This document shows positions 13,478 to 24,867 of a stretch of 64,000 nucleotides of DNA, one piece after another. Source of the DNA: Varroa destructor. Lineage: Eukaryota; Arthropoda; Arachnida; Mesostigmata; Varroidae. Each line of letters opens with the position of its first letter. The stretch's first letter is position 1. The position numbers and the translations under genes are program-made. The notes beneath the pieces are model-generated. The model was not told where the DNA came from and made no database searches. It was given only the letters and a program-made list of their open reading frames with translations. The stretch is taken from contig NW_019211455.1 in the NCBI RefSeq assembly GCF_002443255.2, forward strand, positions 53,344,801-53,408,800. Direction: 5' to 3'.

Positions 13478-14229
13478 ATTGAAGGGGTTGTTGTTGAGCC
13501 TCTAGAGCCATTGGGCACCGGTGTCTATAAGAAATCCGTCAGAAATACCGCCAGCTAGGTTGAAAAAGACGGCCAAGCTGTATGTTGAGTCGTTTGTTTT
13601 CCCTGTCTGGCAAAGGATGCCATCACAGAACTCGCGTCATAGTGGGACACATGACTGAGTTAGAGACATTCCTGTCTGCCACAAAACACATTTGAAGGGA
13701 ACAGGATAATGGGTCTCTCCCGAAGCGTTTGTCCTCTGGATGAAAATCATACAGATGAATGAAACCAGAGAGAAGAAATACAAAGAAAAACGCCTATGAG
13801 AGCCTCGTAGTTGAAGGGAAACATTGTCACAACCTAATGATGGTTGGGCAAAAACGGACAAAAGCAAAGAGTTGCTCATTCCCGTCGCTCGATTTTGCTT
13901 TCCTTTCGTTTTGCCCTATAGGGCGTTATGGTGGCGTGGCAAAAGGCTAAGTATAGTGATGGGTTATTTATCTACTCTGCCACGTTCACATTCCATCTGA
14001 TCTTTTCTGTGCGACTCTTTCCAGTGTTTTCTTTTCGTTGTCTGTCGGACGCACGCGGACGAACTTCTCGTTCTTTTGTTACCAACGGATCAACCGCGCA
14101 AACCGTTTTCCTGTATCAAATCCAGCTGTTGTAAGACTACGTCGAGCCTTAATTTGACTGTAATATGCTTAGTTATAAAATTTGTGTGTCTTTGTACAGG
14201 AAGCGCAGTGGCTACGAGCTGTTGCTATT

Positions 14230-14244
14230 AATATATATATATAT
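14230..14244. repeat. Short (AT)n run
   Basis: Seven AT units within TTAATATATATATATATTTG. Confidence 0.7.
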
Positions 14245-14780
14245 TTGTATCCAAATCCAGTGAGGGGTTCTGTGGCTGGCTAGCTTTGTGCAAGTACGTG
14301 CATGTGAATGTGCCATTTACTGTGGCTGGCGAGATTTTATCTCCATGAAGAAGTGATACTGGTTTAAATACGCCCGTGATGTAACCTCATTACGAAATAG
14401 AGCTAGCTTTATTTTATTCCGAAGGCAAGTAGTTTGTAATGCTGCAATTCCTATACTTTGATATTGACAATTTGTGTACTAGAAAAACTATCCAGGTTAA
14501 GGCTGCTTCATTGTTCAGCAGATAGAAGTGATTTTTTTTTTATTTATAAAAATTCCCTAGAAAAAAATTGCAGTCTACATTTTCAGTGGGATCTCATTGG
14601 ATGTTTCGGAATCGAATATTGCATTGACAGGTCAAATCTAGTCGGCTCATAGCCACAGGCACACAAATAGCATAACCTATGGTGCTGATATTTTTTTAAT
14701 AAACGTCTTGCAAATTTAGAATATCGATCCACTTGTTTCAATATTTAAAAAATACTATTTTCAGTTTTGTTCTGTCACAG

Positions 14781-15005
14781 CTATCCGCAGCATGTGTAAC
14801 ATGTCATGGCGCCCATTTTCGTGCTTCCCGATATCTTGTCCCTATACCGTATCGTGACAAATGCAAGTTCGTATGCGTGAGGGACTTCATACCAAGCGAC
14901 AATGACGATCCCACCCCAGCGGTGCATAATTTTCACCCCAGCCACACTGCCTTGGGCCTGTCAAGAGACGTGAACTCTTTGAGCGCAGGTTCTGTCAGCC
15001 GATGA
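14781..15005 (+). CDS. Candidate terminal exon with two cysteine pairs
   Basis: A pyrimidine-rich acceptor (TTTTGTTCTGTCACAG) ends at 14780. It is followed by an open frame of 74 codons to TGA at 15003-15005. The translation contains CVTCHG near its start and CKFVC about 20 residues later, an arrangement of Cys-x2-Cys, about 19 residues, then Cys-x3-Cys. That would suit a small zinc-binding or disulphide-bonded module. The later part is hydrophilic with an acidic SDNDDP segment. GC3 is about 54%, above the AT-rich flanks. No family is recognised. It may be the last exon of a plus-strand gene or a chance frame. Confidence 0.22.
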   Translation, partial: LSAACVTCHGAHFRASRYLVPIPYRDKCKFVCVRDFIPSDNDDPTPAVHNFHPSHTALGLSRDVNSLSAGSVSR

Positions 15006-15200
15006 GCCTGACAACTCGCTTCGTCTTATACAATCGCATGCGTTGTCGCTTACAATGCCTGCTGCCTTTGTCATAGTAAAGGCATTGCTTGCAACAAAAT
15101 CAGATGAACGGGTTGAGGAATTGTGTGACTTCCATAAACTACTGCTATGAATTTCATGTGAGGCACCCCACTCCACTGTGTTCTGGTTGAACGTCCGCGT

Positions 15201-15623
15201 ATGAATGTACGTGTGTACGTGTATGTTTGTATAGGGTTCTTTGCATTCATTTCTTATGGTTCGGTCTGTAGACCGGAGAGAACTCTCCTCTTTCGAATTT
15301 GTGCGTCGCTGTCGTTCAAGTCGAGGAGTACGGATTCCCCAAGTTTCCTGACTGACGGTACGTCCTGGATGAGTGATTTAGCGCTTGGCTTGCATGTCTC
15401 AGGCAAGGCGTTGATATCTCCGCCCCTTGTGGCATCGTTGCATAGCGCCCTAGTTTGCCAACCAACATATTCTATGTGGACAACTTCCTCTAAACAGCAT
15501 CAACAACGCTGTAGTTGCACGCGACATTATACAACAACTACCATTCCTTCTCGTATACCGCATAAAATCCTCTACAAGCTACAATCGTACACTCTGTTCA
15601 ACCCGCACCAGCTGAAGACTTAA
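15201..15623 (+). CDS. Hypothetical ORF with signal-peptide-like N-terminus
   Basis: This is a 140-codon frame from a true ATG. The first 23 residues (MNVRVYVYVCIGFFAFISY) are hydrophobic with a basic residue near the start, like a signal peptide or anchor. The rest is Ser/Thr-rich with scattered Cys, including a CSC, and no recognisable domain. The ATG context is weak (C at -3). The hydrophobic start is encoded partly by a GT/AT-rich simple stretch, which can mimic a signal peptide. A small secreted protein and a chance ORF are both plausible. Confidence 0.15.
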   Translation: MNVRVYVYVCIGFFAFISYGSVCRPERTLLFRICASLSFKSRSTDSPSFLTDGTSWMSDLALGLHVSGKALISPPLVASLHSALVCQPTYSMWTTSSKQHQQRCSCTRHYTTTTIPSRIPHKILYKLQSYTLFNPHQLKT

Positions 15624-15958
15624 CCGCGGCCGCCAGCCCTCATCTAGGAAGAACGCCCTAGCGTGTCAGACAACTTCTCTTCAAGCCGCTTGGAATTCAT
15701 TTCACATAACACTTGCAGCTAGGGGGCTTGCGCATGCGGGTAGAAGCTGAGTTTAGTCGTCTCCGTTCATCTCTGTCCATATTTTTTCCAGAATCAACTA
15801 TGTTTGTGGGGGAGACATTGGTATCGTCCCTGTGCTCCACTACCAAATACAAATCCAACCCTAACACGATCCATCTCCGATTCTTGACCAACAGCAGCAC
15901 TTCATCACAAGACAATCCTTATGAGTGGGCAAAATGTGAAATGCTTGCGCCGACACAA

Positions 15959-15982
15959 GCGGGCGGGCGGGCGGACGGGCGC
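15959..15982 (+). other. G-quadruplex motif in (GGGC)n
   Basis: CGGGCGGGCGGGCGGACGGGC contains four GGG runs with loops of 1, 1 and 5 bases on the plus strand, a formal G4 motif. It lies about 100 bases upstream of the TATA candidate at 16061. Confidence 0.6.
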
Positions 15983-16060
15983 AGATCGCAGTTTTGCGTA
16001 AAACCAAAGTGACTCAGTTGACAGTTGAACTTGCTTGCGTGACATCCGCACCCAGGGCAG

Positions 16061-16102
16061 CTATAAAACCTGGCCAGTAAGCAGTTTGTAACTTACTCAG
16101 TA
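16061..16102 (+). promoter_or_regulatory. Possible TATA core promoter
   Basis: CTATAAAACCTGG at 16061-16073 sits in locally GC-rich sequence. A TCAGT-type initiator lies at 16097-16101 (ACTCAGTAAG), 35-37 bases downstream, slightly further than usual. It lies upstream of the 16889 candidate exon on the same strand. This is weak evidence, as TATAAA is frequent in this DNA. Confidence 0.15.
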
Positions 16103-16888
16103 AGTAACTCTTGCTCAGTGGGAAGTCTCAGGTTCCTTACGTCCTCAAGATGGCTTTGTACCAGGTTTCCTGCTGACCACCGTTGTGTATGAAAATCTAA
16201 AAAATTCAAAAAACCTCTCACACACTTGTAGCCTCCCCTAACACGGTGAATGCAAACACACATTATTAAGTTTATTATAAGGTTCGAGAAGAAAGCAACA
16301 AGCATCTAGCATATGGGTAAGCGATAAAAGGAATTCAATGTCAAGTTCTCGTGGCGATATCAAATTGTTTACATAAATAACTGCGTAGACAATATCATTG
16401 TCTAACAACAAATGCGAAACGGTTACGTTGCCTTTAAGTTTGCGTCTTCTTTTTTGGTTGCTTCCCGCCTTCGGTTCAGTTCTAATGCCCAGCGGAGATT
16501 CCATAGTCTGTATGTGAAGTAGCACAAGTTTCTTAGGAAGTAGTCAAATTATTTGATATAGATTATTCTAAATGGTCAATAGCAAAATAGATAGTATTGA
16601 TTTAGATGTTTGGGCTGGTCTGAGGCGTACGGCAAAACCTTCTTTGGCGCAAAGACAGCGTTGGCTACGATTTAAAGAACGTTTCATGGATTGGGCCGTT
16701 ATGTATTAATACGGTGCGTTCAGAATGATTCCGAGACAACACAGATCGGTTGCAATAAATATAGAATGTCTGTATTATATCTTGCCGCATCAGTAGTTTC
16801 TGGTTAAGTTTTATTAAAACTGAGAGACGTAATGTTTTCTCAGAAAGTGTCCAACCAGCGAAACAAGTAATCGTGTGTTTCTCTATAG

Positions 16889-17217
16889 ATGAGTTGCTTC
16901 CGGAATCGCTTGAGATTATAAGGTCTCACGAAGCAACCAGAAACACTATGAAAACAACTATACAGATTAATGACATAGAACTGAAAGGCACGGTATTTGA
17001 AGAAGGGACTGAGGTTCGTTCGCAAAGCGTCAGACTGTCACATGAGCCGGTTTATATTGTTATTTTATTCACACCTATTATTGTCGTTTACGAATCGATC
17101 TTTCTAACACTTATTTTAATGCAGCATATTCATGTTTATATTTCTTTTTTTTTTTATACTTTCATATATATTATTCTGTCATATACCTGGGAGCATCAGC
17201 ATCCAATATTTACGTAG
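16889..17217 (+). CDS. Candidate exon, unknown hydrophilic protein running into a hydrophobic tail
   Basis: The acceptor-like GTGTGTTTCTCTATAG ends at 16888. The frame after it stays open to TAG at 17215-17217. The first 55 or so codons give a soluble, protein-like sequence (DELLPESLEIIRSHEATRN, then IELKGTVFEEGTEVRSQSV). About 69% of those codons begin with a purine, a good coding-phase signal. From about 17050 the translation becomes very hydrophobic because the DNA turns T-rich, so the real exon may end earlier at a weak donor near 17011 or 17048. No known family is recognised. Confidence 0.25.
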
Positions 17218-17239
17218 AAGTTCGCAGAGTTCTTTCAGC

Positions 17240-17377
17240 CATGTCTTCTTTTTCGCCGTCGGCAAAGTTGGCAAAGCTCCGTTTGTACTCATGCCTACAG
17301 ATCTGAAACAGGATACTATCTTTGGTATAATCCTCGCCCATGGACGACTAACTTCCCAGCAACTTCAAATGAGTTGA
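17240..17377 (+). CDS. Possible short exon, unknown product
   Basis: An acceptor-like TTCGCAGAGTTCTTTCAG ends at 17239. An open frame follows to TGA at 17375-17377 with a protein-like translation (VGKVGKAPFVLMPTDLKQD, then GIILAHGRLTSQQLQMS). It is short, has no motif, and could easily be chance. It is listed because it lies just downstream of the 16889 candidate on the same strand and could belong to the same transcript. Confidence 0.1.
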   Translation, partial: HVFFFAVGKVGKAPFVLMPTDLKQDTIFGIILAHGRLTSQQLQMS

Positions 17378-20300
17378 GGTTCAATAACCTGCAACTTCCA
17401 CAGGGCAGGCAGCGGCGAAAAAATTTACATATTAAGTTAATATTGTACGATGTGCGTAGACTCCGTGTGTGCACATCGTCTAGAAAGCTAAATGTGTGCG
17501 CTGTATTAACATAAACCTTTCCATCATTTTTCTTCACTGCTTCCGCCATTTATTCCACCAGCGTCATTTCATCGCAAACCTGCCCTATTTATACTGACCG
17601 TCGGGCGCAATGCTTACGGCGTTTATTACTTAAAGGTCCCGGTGGCCACACAGCCGATGGCCTCTCCTCTGGCTGGCCGCCCCTATCGCTCCCGTTGGCA
17701 TTGATACTCCACATCATGTTTCCATTTTCCTGCAGTTTTATAACGGGAAACGACGTGGGCAAAGCACTGCTCGCCGCGTGGCCGTTTACTAGCTAATGAC
17801 ATATCCGGGGCGGGCGAAGAGTAGATTTCGGAGTAACAACTATTTTGCCGAGGTAAACTAAGCCACAGATAGACATACTGTTCTATTGCAGCTTTGACTC
17901 TTGTTGATAATTCCAATAAAAGTAAGAGCGACGAAAAGAAAAGCCCCCCATAGGCAGGCACATGCAAAGCTCGCTCCAGGGCTGAGTGGTTACGGTCATA
18001 ATTCGTCATATTCTATCCATTGTCTACTGGTATGCAATATGACCACCCCTAGAGTTCCAAGCCCTCTGGCATTATTATATCGAAGCTATGATAGTCCAAT
18101 GAATCGCTTGCTGGTTATTTCGGGTTGTTGAGTACGGCCAGGCGAAACGTAATGGGTACATAGCAAAGAGAAATAACACCATTCTAAACATGTGTAAAAA
18201 ACCTCAAAAAGAGAGATACATTTAGAAATAATTTGTATGTTGTTTAGCTTGTTAGGGCGACCCATTAGCCGGAACTAAAGATATTGACCTGTGAACCTTT
18301 CAATGTATTCCTCAACCATATATGTATAGTATTATATATATAATATAATATTAACAGTATTTGCAGAAACTTATAACAAAGTTACTGTATTGTCGTACGT
18401 TATTATAATCATAGATTAAAATACCGAAATTTTGGTGAATTTTTCGATAATTTCAAAAATCGTTTTATTCATTCATTTATAATAAAATAGTCAATTGTAG
18501 CCTGATATGATTGCGTCGGATAAAATTATAGCTATATTCAATATATTCAGTATGATGGTCATTTTTTTCAAGATAGCATCCTGTTCACGGCGTTACTTTA
18601 GTCATAAGTCAGTCAAACTGTAATGTCTGACAGTGGACGTATTTTGAAGTTCAACGAAGTTTCAATCAAGTGAGGATCGACTGTCGACTTATGTGGGCCA
18701 TTAAATCGAGCAATTTAGCGTCTACCTTCAAAAAAGAAGCTAAACACATTTGTAGTACTCCTAATTGAACTTGAAGCTGTTTGAAGTCTCTCCGTTATAA
18801 TAGTATAATATATAGAGTCAATGGCTATTTACAAATCGGTAAGTACGTTACTTTTGTGTTAACAAGCGTTCATTGGTAGAAACCGGTATCTCGATTCCGC
18901 ACACGGTGTGCTCATGTTCAACGAGACAAGTATATTAAACAAATATTAACGTTGTTGTCCTACATTATATATTGAAATTATACATATAATAATACATAAG
19001 GTACGGAATATGGACAAACTCGTCTTTGCTGTTTTATTTGTGATTTGTTAAGTAACTATACAAGTGTGATCGAAATCAATATTTTTTATATACTCCAATA
19101 TGTATACGTCTTCAACCGGTTCTTTGTATTTGAAAACGACTGCTGTGCAATTTTAGTCTAATGATCACGGCTGGTGAGCGCTAGCCTGCGGTTCAGCCTT
19201 AACGATTTTCCGGATATCCAGCAACGTGCACTGGCCGAAGTTTCTTGTATACAGCCTGTAATTATAGGATCAAACATAGTGAATACACTGAACGTGTGGT
19301 GTTGCTAGAAGATGACCAGCCAGCTCAGTCACCTCCGACTCAGATTTTTTCTGTTTTATAACCCGTTACAATACTCATTGAGCATTATCACTGTTGAAGT
19401 TCTGTGTTCTTTATTCTGCTTCGTCACACTTAGTTGCTAGTTGCTCCGAGAATACAGAAGTGATACTTTCCTCGATGTTTTTGCGCGAGAGAATCGCTAA
19501 CTAACGATCACTTAACTATTTCTTCCAGCTACCCGTTGCTTTCTCCATTTTCTAGCAGCCACCGGTCGCTCGTACCAACTCCGCTGTTCTGTTTAGCTTC
19601 TGCGGAGCTCGTATCCTACCCCTACTTCCACGCAGCTTATCGTGTTTTCCAGAGTCTAATATACGTGCTCAAGGATAACTACTTTTCTTTGTTGCCTTCT
19701 CTGCCAATTTGCAGCAGCGTCAAAGTATAGTTTCTTTATATCTCGCCTTCTAGATGTTTCCTTTCTATCGTATACGTCCGCTGTTTTCTAAGGCCCACCG
19801 TCTGCTCTGTCATACCGTACGTTACCACGCTGGCAGGCAACTAGGCTTAGATAGAGATCTTGTTTACCCCAGGATCATGCTGCATCCGCTTCGTCTATCT
19901 GCTGCCAGCTTCGGCTTGTCGCAGTTGTTCTCCGTTGTTGACTACCTACTATTCCCGCCCCCTCTTTATTGCTTATACGCCATTTACCCCGGCTAACTCG
20001 TCGTCCGTCAGTCCCGCTGGTCGGTCCGCCGTGCTGTTCAGCCGCTTCCAGTGCCTCGCAAAATGGTTTTTAGGGGAAGGTATTAGGGGAATCTTCCTGC
20101 TCAGACCATAACTCACAGCTCTCGCGAACGCGACTGGCTAGTGTACGGCATCTCTGTTAGCCTTCACCGTCACTAGTCGGCTCTTAAGCGCTGCTAGTAC
20201 CCCACCGATGGGATTCGTAGGGCGACACGGAAAATGGGCAATGTAATTGTTGACGCAATTCAGCCATTCTTTCGGCCACTACTTGACGACAGGGTCCAAT

Positions 20301-22180
20301 AGTAAGAGTCTTTGTACTCGATTTGGATTTCTGCCTAGCCGATCTCCGTTTGTTTCTTTCTGTTCCACTGGATGATGGCCGGTCGTGCAGTACCTTTTGC
20401 TCTTAGAACTGCCTCGCACCTCCCCCTCGACGCTTTCCATTTCACGATCTCTTTCTTCTACTTCATCTTATCTGCCATTTACTATATCTTGCTTTTATGC
20501 GAGCCATATAGTTCGAGTGTGCCTTCTCCATGCGACCCATAGGCATCCACCATACCGTTTGTTGAGGAAGCCTGTTTGCTTAAGACGAGGGCTGCAAATA
20601 GACGGATAAATGTCGTATATTGTTTTCTTCACCACCAAACCTGGTCAGGCCGTTTTTCCGGTACGAGTGCCGTCGTTAATTCAATGGAACGAGAGGCTTT
20701 AAGGAACATGAGAACAAACACTCGTGCACGAAGTAGAAGGCTTGCCGGAAACAGCGAATATGTTCGTGGTCGAGATCCCTAAATAAAATAAGGGAGCATA
20801 CATATGTTTACAGGCACACCAGTGCACACTACGCCATCCAAACGGCTAGCCATTTAGGGCCACATTTGTAACATGAACTAGGTAAAAACACAGACATTCG
20901 GTTCTGAAGAAACGTTCTGAAGATGTGTATAGAGCTTGCGCTAAGCGGTACGTATACAAGTGGCGTAACGAAAAAGTCTCACCGAGATATATGATGGGAT
21001 CGTGATTCATGCAATCCTTACGAGACAATGATATTTTTATGGCTATTTGCGCTCACTAGTGCCCATAAGTAAATATACCCTCTCAGCAGGGAAAAGTCGA
21101 TAACCTTTACTACCATCAGGAATTGTATTTTGTTATATTAAATGTAAACCTACCAACGCTTCTGCACGGGACAGCATCACTCTGGTTTCCCCTTATTAAT
21201 GTAATTTTCCCAGCTGCAAATGTCAGTCATTTTTGTATTACCACCTTTAACATTAAGTTCAGTTTCAAGACAAGGCTATATCACCGTCGCGCCATTCTAA
21301 AACAGCCTAGCCACACTGCCTGTATCGTTTATGTAGAATACCTGTTGTTGAAATAGACAGCCCATATATATCTCACTGCCTCACCTCTTTGCGTGATCGA
21401 AGTGCAAGGTCTAACTCTGGACGAAATCTCAAAGCGACTGGACCTTAAGTTTGCAGCGACTTTGTCTGCGTCTGCTTCCAACAGATCAGTTATTCGGTGT
21501 TGCCTATCGCTTAGCAATGCGATAAAGATTGCTTCGGCTCATTTTTCACTGAAACAAGTAACACACAGTGAAGTGAAGTTTATTTTACTTCTATTGACCT
21601 TTCTTTTTTTTTTTTTTTTTTTTGTTTTTTTGTAATAAGCACCGATAATAATCTCAAAGAACAAATAAAAAATATAGAGTAATTCGTAATGCAAAGCCAA
21701 TATACGGTCTTTCTTCATGACCATATAACTACAGCGATATAACTGCTTTAGCGAAATACATTATCGTATAATCAAGCCAGTTTAATACAGAACTATACAA
21801 GTTCAATTCTGCATCAGCTTTTCGCTAAACAGCCGTCATAGGCTCAGCATGAGCCGTTCGAAAGCGACAGCGACACCGTGACGTCAGGCAGCGGCGTTTC
21901 GTAGTTACATGTCTCCATTCTTGCGAATAATCCTGTCCACAATTGAATCTCTACTAATACAGTTAGTACACGCTGCCCATAAATGTATAGATGTATAAAT
22001 CCGCACATGCTTTTCGATGCAAATACATGTATAATTAACGGTACGCGCCTCACAACACAATGGATCAGAAAAGCAGAAACCCCCAGCATAATACCTTTCA
22101 TCTAGCATCTCGAACCATGTGCAGCCGCTCTACGTGAACGTCAACTGCACAGTTTATACGTTGCGACTCTCAACTCCATA
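17378..22180. other. AT-rich stretch without a supported gene
   Basis: 18.2-19.2 kb is very AT-rich and stop-dense on both strands. 19.5-20.8 kb is a little richer in C/T with Leu/Ser/Pro-rich chance frames. No tRNA, repeat family or exon pair could be recognised. Confidence 0.5.
21603..21631. repeat. Poly-T run
   Basis: About 20 T, one G, then a further seven T. It could be the A-tail of a minus-strand retroposon, but no element body is recognised beside it. Confidence 0.7.
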
Positions 22181-22486
22181 ATGATTATCTCAGCGAACAC
22201 GAGCCTGACTCATACACTACCCTCGGGTCCGTTGGTTGCCCCAGAGATTCCGGCCTACCTAGTTGTTGGTCTATACGACGCGTACCAGCCTAATCGAGGG
22301 GTCCATGCGTTGCCCAAAGGGTTGTTCCCGATGTTCCGTCAGCCCAGCGTTCAGAACCTTCTAGGTGGATGTCGCCGTGCGGGTAATATTATGATGAACT
22401 ATTGCATGTGCATAGGCGCTACTAGGGTCGGGAGGGCCTTCCCAGGCAGCGTGAAGGGTCAACAGCTCGTACGAACATTACTGTGA
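22181..22486 (+). CDS. Hypothetical 101-residue ORF
   Basis: This frame of 101 codons starts at a real ATG with A at -3 and ends at TGA. Its local GC and GC3 (close to 58% by count) rise clearly above the AT-rich neighbourhood. The translation is mixed and globular-looking: VAPEIPAYLVVGLYDAYQP, then FPMFRQPSVQNLLGGCRRAG, then a Met/Cys-rich NIMMNYCMCIGA. There is no signal peptide and no motif I can name. A small GC-rich stem (ACCACC paired with GGTGGT) lies just downstream at about 22504-22522. It could be an exon, a decayed transposon fragment or a lone ORF. Confidence 0.22.
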   Translation: MIISANTSLTHTLPSGPLVAPEIPAYLVVGLYDAYQPNRGVHALPKGLFPMFRQPSVQNLLGGCRRAGNIMMNYCMCIGATRVGRAFPGSVKGQQLVRTLL

Positions 22487-23031
22487 ATTGTGCCTGCCGC
22501 GTGCTACCACCCTCGGGAGGTGGTGTACCGTGACGCCGTAGCCGGCAAAGTTACTACTTTCGGCACTGATCCTCAACCAGACGATGGACGTTTTAACTCA
22601 ACTGTCTAGCGTGTATAGCGGCATAACCACTGACTTCACCCCATTTTACACCGTTTGTTCATGCTGGTCCAGCGAATTACTGCTGAGGCCAGCTTATCAC
22701 TATCTCGGTACACTCACGAAGATCGTAAAAAGTCTATCGATATACTTCACTACCGTATGTCGCGGTGACGTTAGTTTAGTTCTCGTGTGTAATCGTCTTC
22801 TAGTATTCCCTAGAATTGTATACATGACTCGTATATATTTTATATTTAGCCTGTACGATTGCAAAGAGAGAGCTAGAGAAAAGGCTGTGACCCAGATTGC
22901 ACAAAACGATACCCATATAGGAGGTACGCTAAAGCAGCAAACGATACCACTCAATGACGTTCCTCGGGATCACGCTTGAGATTCATGAAAGTCAGGATAG
23001 ACATTCGTAGCATTACTGAGAACTAAATCTC

Positions 23032-23112
23032 CCGTGATAACTTAGTGGGTAACGTATTCGACTGCTAATCTTCGGGACACGTCGTGGCCGAAGTGCGAAT
23101 CCGGGCGTGGAC
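23032..23112 (+). tRNA. tRNA-Ser(GCT)-like sequence, probably a pseudogene or tRNA-derived SINE head
   Basis: The A-box-like TAACTTAGTGGGTAACG (about 23038-23054) and a degenerate B-box-like GTGCGAATCCGG (23093-23104) sit at the spacing of a type II tRNA with a long variable arm. Between them lies GACTGCTAATC, which matches the usual anticodon-loop sequence of a GCT serine tRNA. The variable-arm region GGGACACGTCGTGGCC is near-palindromic. The anticodon and T stems do not pair properly and the B box has G in place of a T, so this is not a functional tRNA as read. A SINE derived from a serine tRNA is the other main option. Confidence 0.35.
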
Positions 23113-24261
23113 AGATGGTTCGTTTCGTATTGCCGTATGACGGAACAACGATACCAGACATAAAAATTCGAAACAGAGAGAAGTGAAATGTACGCCACAG
23201 AGTTAGTGGATTGTGTAAGAAGTTCTTCTAAATTAAATTTATACTAAAATTTTAGTTTAGGGTACGATTTTAATGGTGATTTTGTGCTGTGTCGCATATG
23301 GTTAGTTAAATACGTGTTGTTATTATAGGAATACAGTAAGGGGCAAGCGTTCTCATATTGATTGTGATATTAATCCGGCAATAAGTTGAATGAAGTAGGG
23401 AAGATGCTGAGTTCAAGTTGTTTTGCTGTTACATGTTACCGGCATCAGCCACATAAATTTTCCATCGAATTACATCGAAACTGACAATGTGAAACTCCTG
23501 GTAAAGCCTGTGCACAGTTCTGAGTTACGGCCTTCGATGTTACTGTTAATGATGCAGTTATAATTATCACGGCGGCATGCCGTCTAGTCGGCAGCTTTTT
23601 ATACCATTGCGTGTAATATATAAAACTTTTTGGTTCTCGATGATCACGTATTCGTTGTAAGCTTGCGTGTGAGAAACACCGATATCTAAAACGTTTGGCT
23701 TAGTCACGCAACGTTAAACGATGCGATCAATGATATGTTTATAAAGTTTCTGCGGGTGAAGGGGCCAAGTGTTATATATATGTTACATTAATGTTATTTT
23801 ACGAAACTACATCACAATGTAAGTTGGAAAAAGTTCCGCTAATGCAGCAGTGGCTTGCTTTTTAGTTCAAGGCGTTCGCCGAGGCTGAACTGGAACCGAT
23901 CCTTTACTAAAACTCTGTCAATCTAATAAAATCAGATTGATACCTTAAATTTGCACTTTCGAACGACGACACCTGCTGCTATCTATCGAGATTTTATTGG
24001 GCCTTGGGACTAAAACCCTGCGATATGGCACCATATGTCATCGAAGGCATGGGTAGAAATGGGGTACCGTTGCTGTACTGAAGTGAAAGTTTTGGGCTAG
24101 CCAGTCCTCCCATGAGTCCGTGAGACAAACTGCGTGAATATTTTTCACCGTACCTTCCAAGTTAGTTCATTCACTGCGAACGCCCTACTGTCTAAAGCAG
24201 ATGTCTCGACTGTTAGAAGTATGATAGTGTTGCAGATCGTCTGTGAGGCTTGTCGACGAAA

Positions 24262-24298
24262 AAGACTATATATATATATATAAGACTATATATATATC
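24262..24298. repeat. Imperfect tandem AAGACTATATATA repeat
   Basis: AAGACTATATATAT occurs twice in tandem with different numbers of AT units. Confidence 0.6.
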
Positions 24299-24498
24299 AT
24301 TTGAGATCATCATGAGATTAAAAGTCTATCCATTATATAACCACCCCATTGCTCAGAATGTGTTGCGCGTTGAGATTTTACATTCCCTAAAAAAGCCATG
24401 AGGTAAATTTCGTCACAAGAGCACTTTCAGTACATACATTCATGTTCCTGTCGAGGCGGCTGTGTTCTGATATATTGTGGGTAATCTAATAATAATGA

Positions 24499-24521
24499 TA
24501 TATATATATATATATATATAT
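24499..24521. repeat. (AT)n microsatellite
   Basis: About 11 AT units, preceded by AATAATAATG. Confidence 0.85.
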
Positions 24522-24867
24522 TAATTGAGGTATACTTGATGAACTCCATCAGATCACTGGATCTTTCAACGGGCGGAGTGCAGCCCCTGATTTTTTTCGA
24601 CAGCCCTAATTGATAATGTCTACTTATCTAACGTCCACCTGATAATGCGCGCTAGAGTCAATTTCATGCCATTGCTACATTGCCAAGACGAAATTCTTGT
24701 TAAATAAGACTAAGTCAATGAGAAACGTGAGAAATAACGTCCGTCACATCAGGCGTTCTTTTCTACTGATGTCAACGTGGCCGCAATCTACGTTAAGTCA
24801 CGGTCATTATTTCCTGATTATTTTAACTTCAATTTCAGTTGATTTTCTCTCTTGTGTAGTTAGTCGA

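Larger units (their letters stand above)
22487..24867. other. No supported gene besides the tRNA-like sequence
   Basis: A small stem-loop (ACCACC/GGTGGT, 22504-22522), the tRNA-like sequence at 23032 and two AT microsatellites are the only features seen. The 131-codon frame at 22584-22979 has no domain and begins in a stop-poor stretch; it was not called. Confidence 0.45.
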
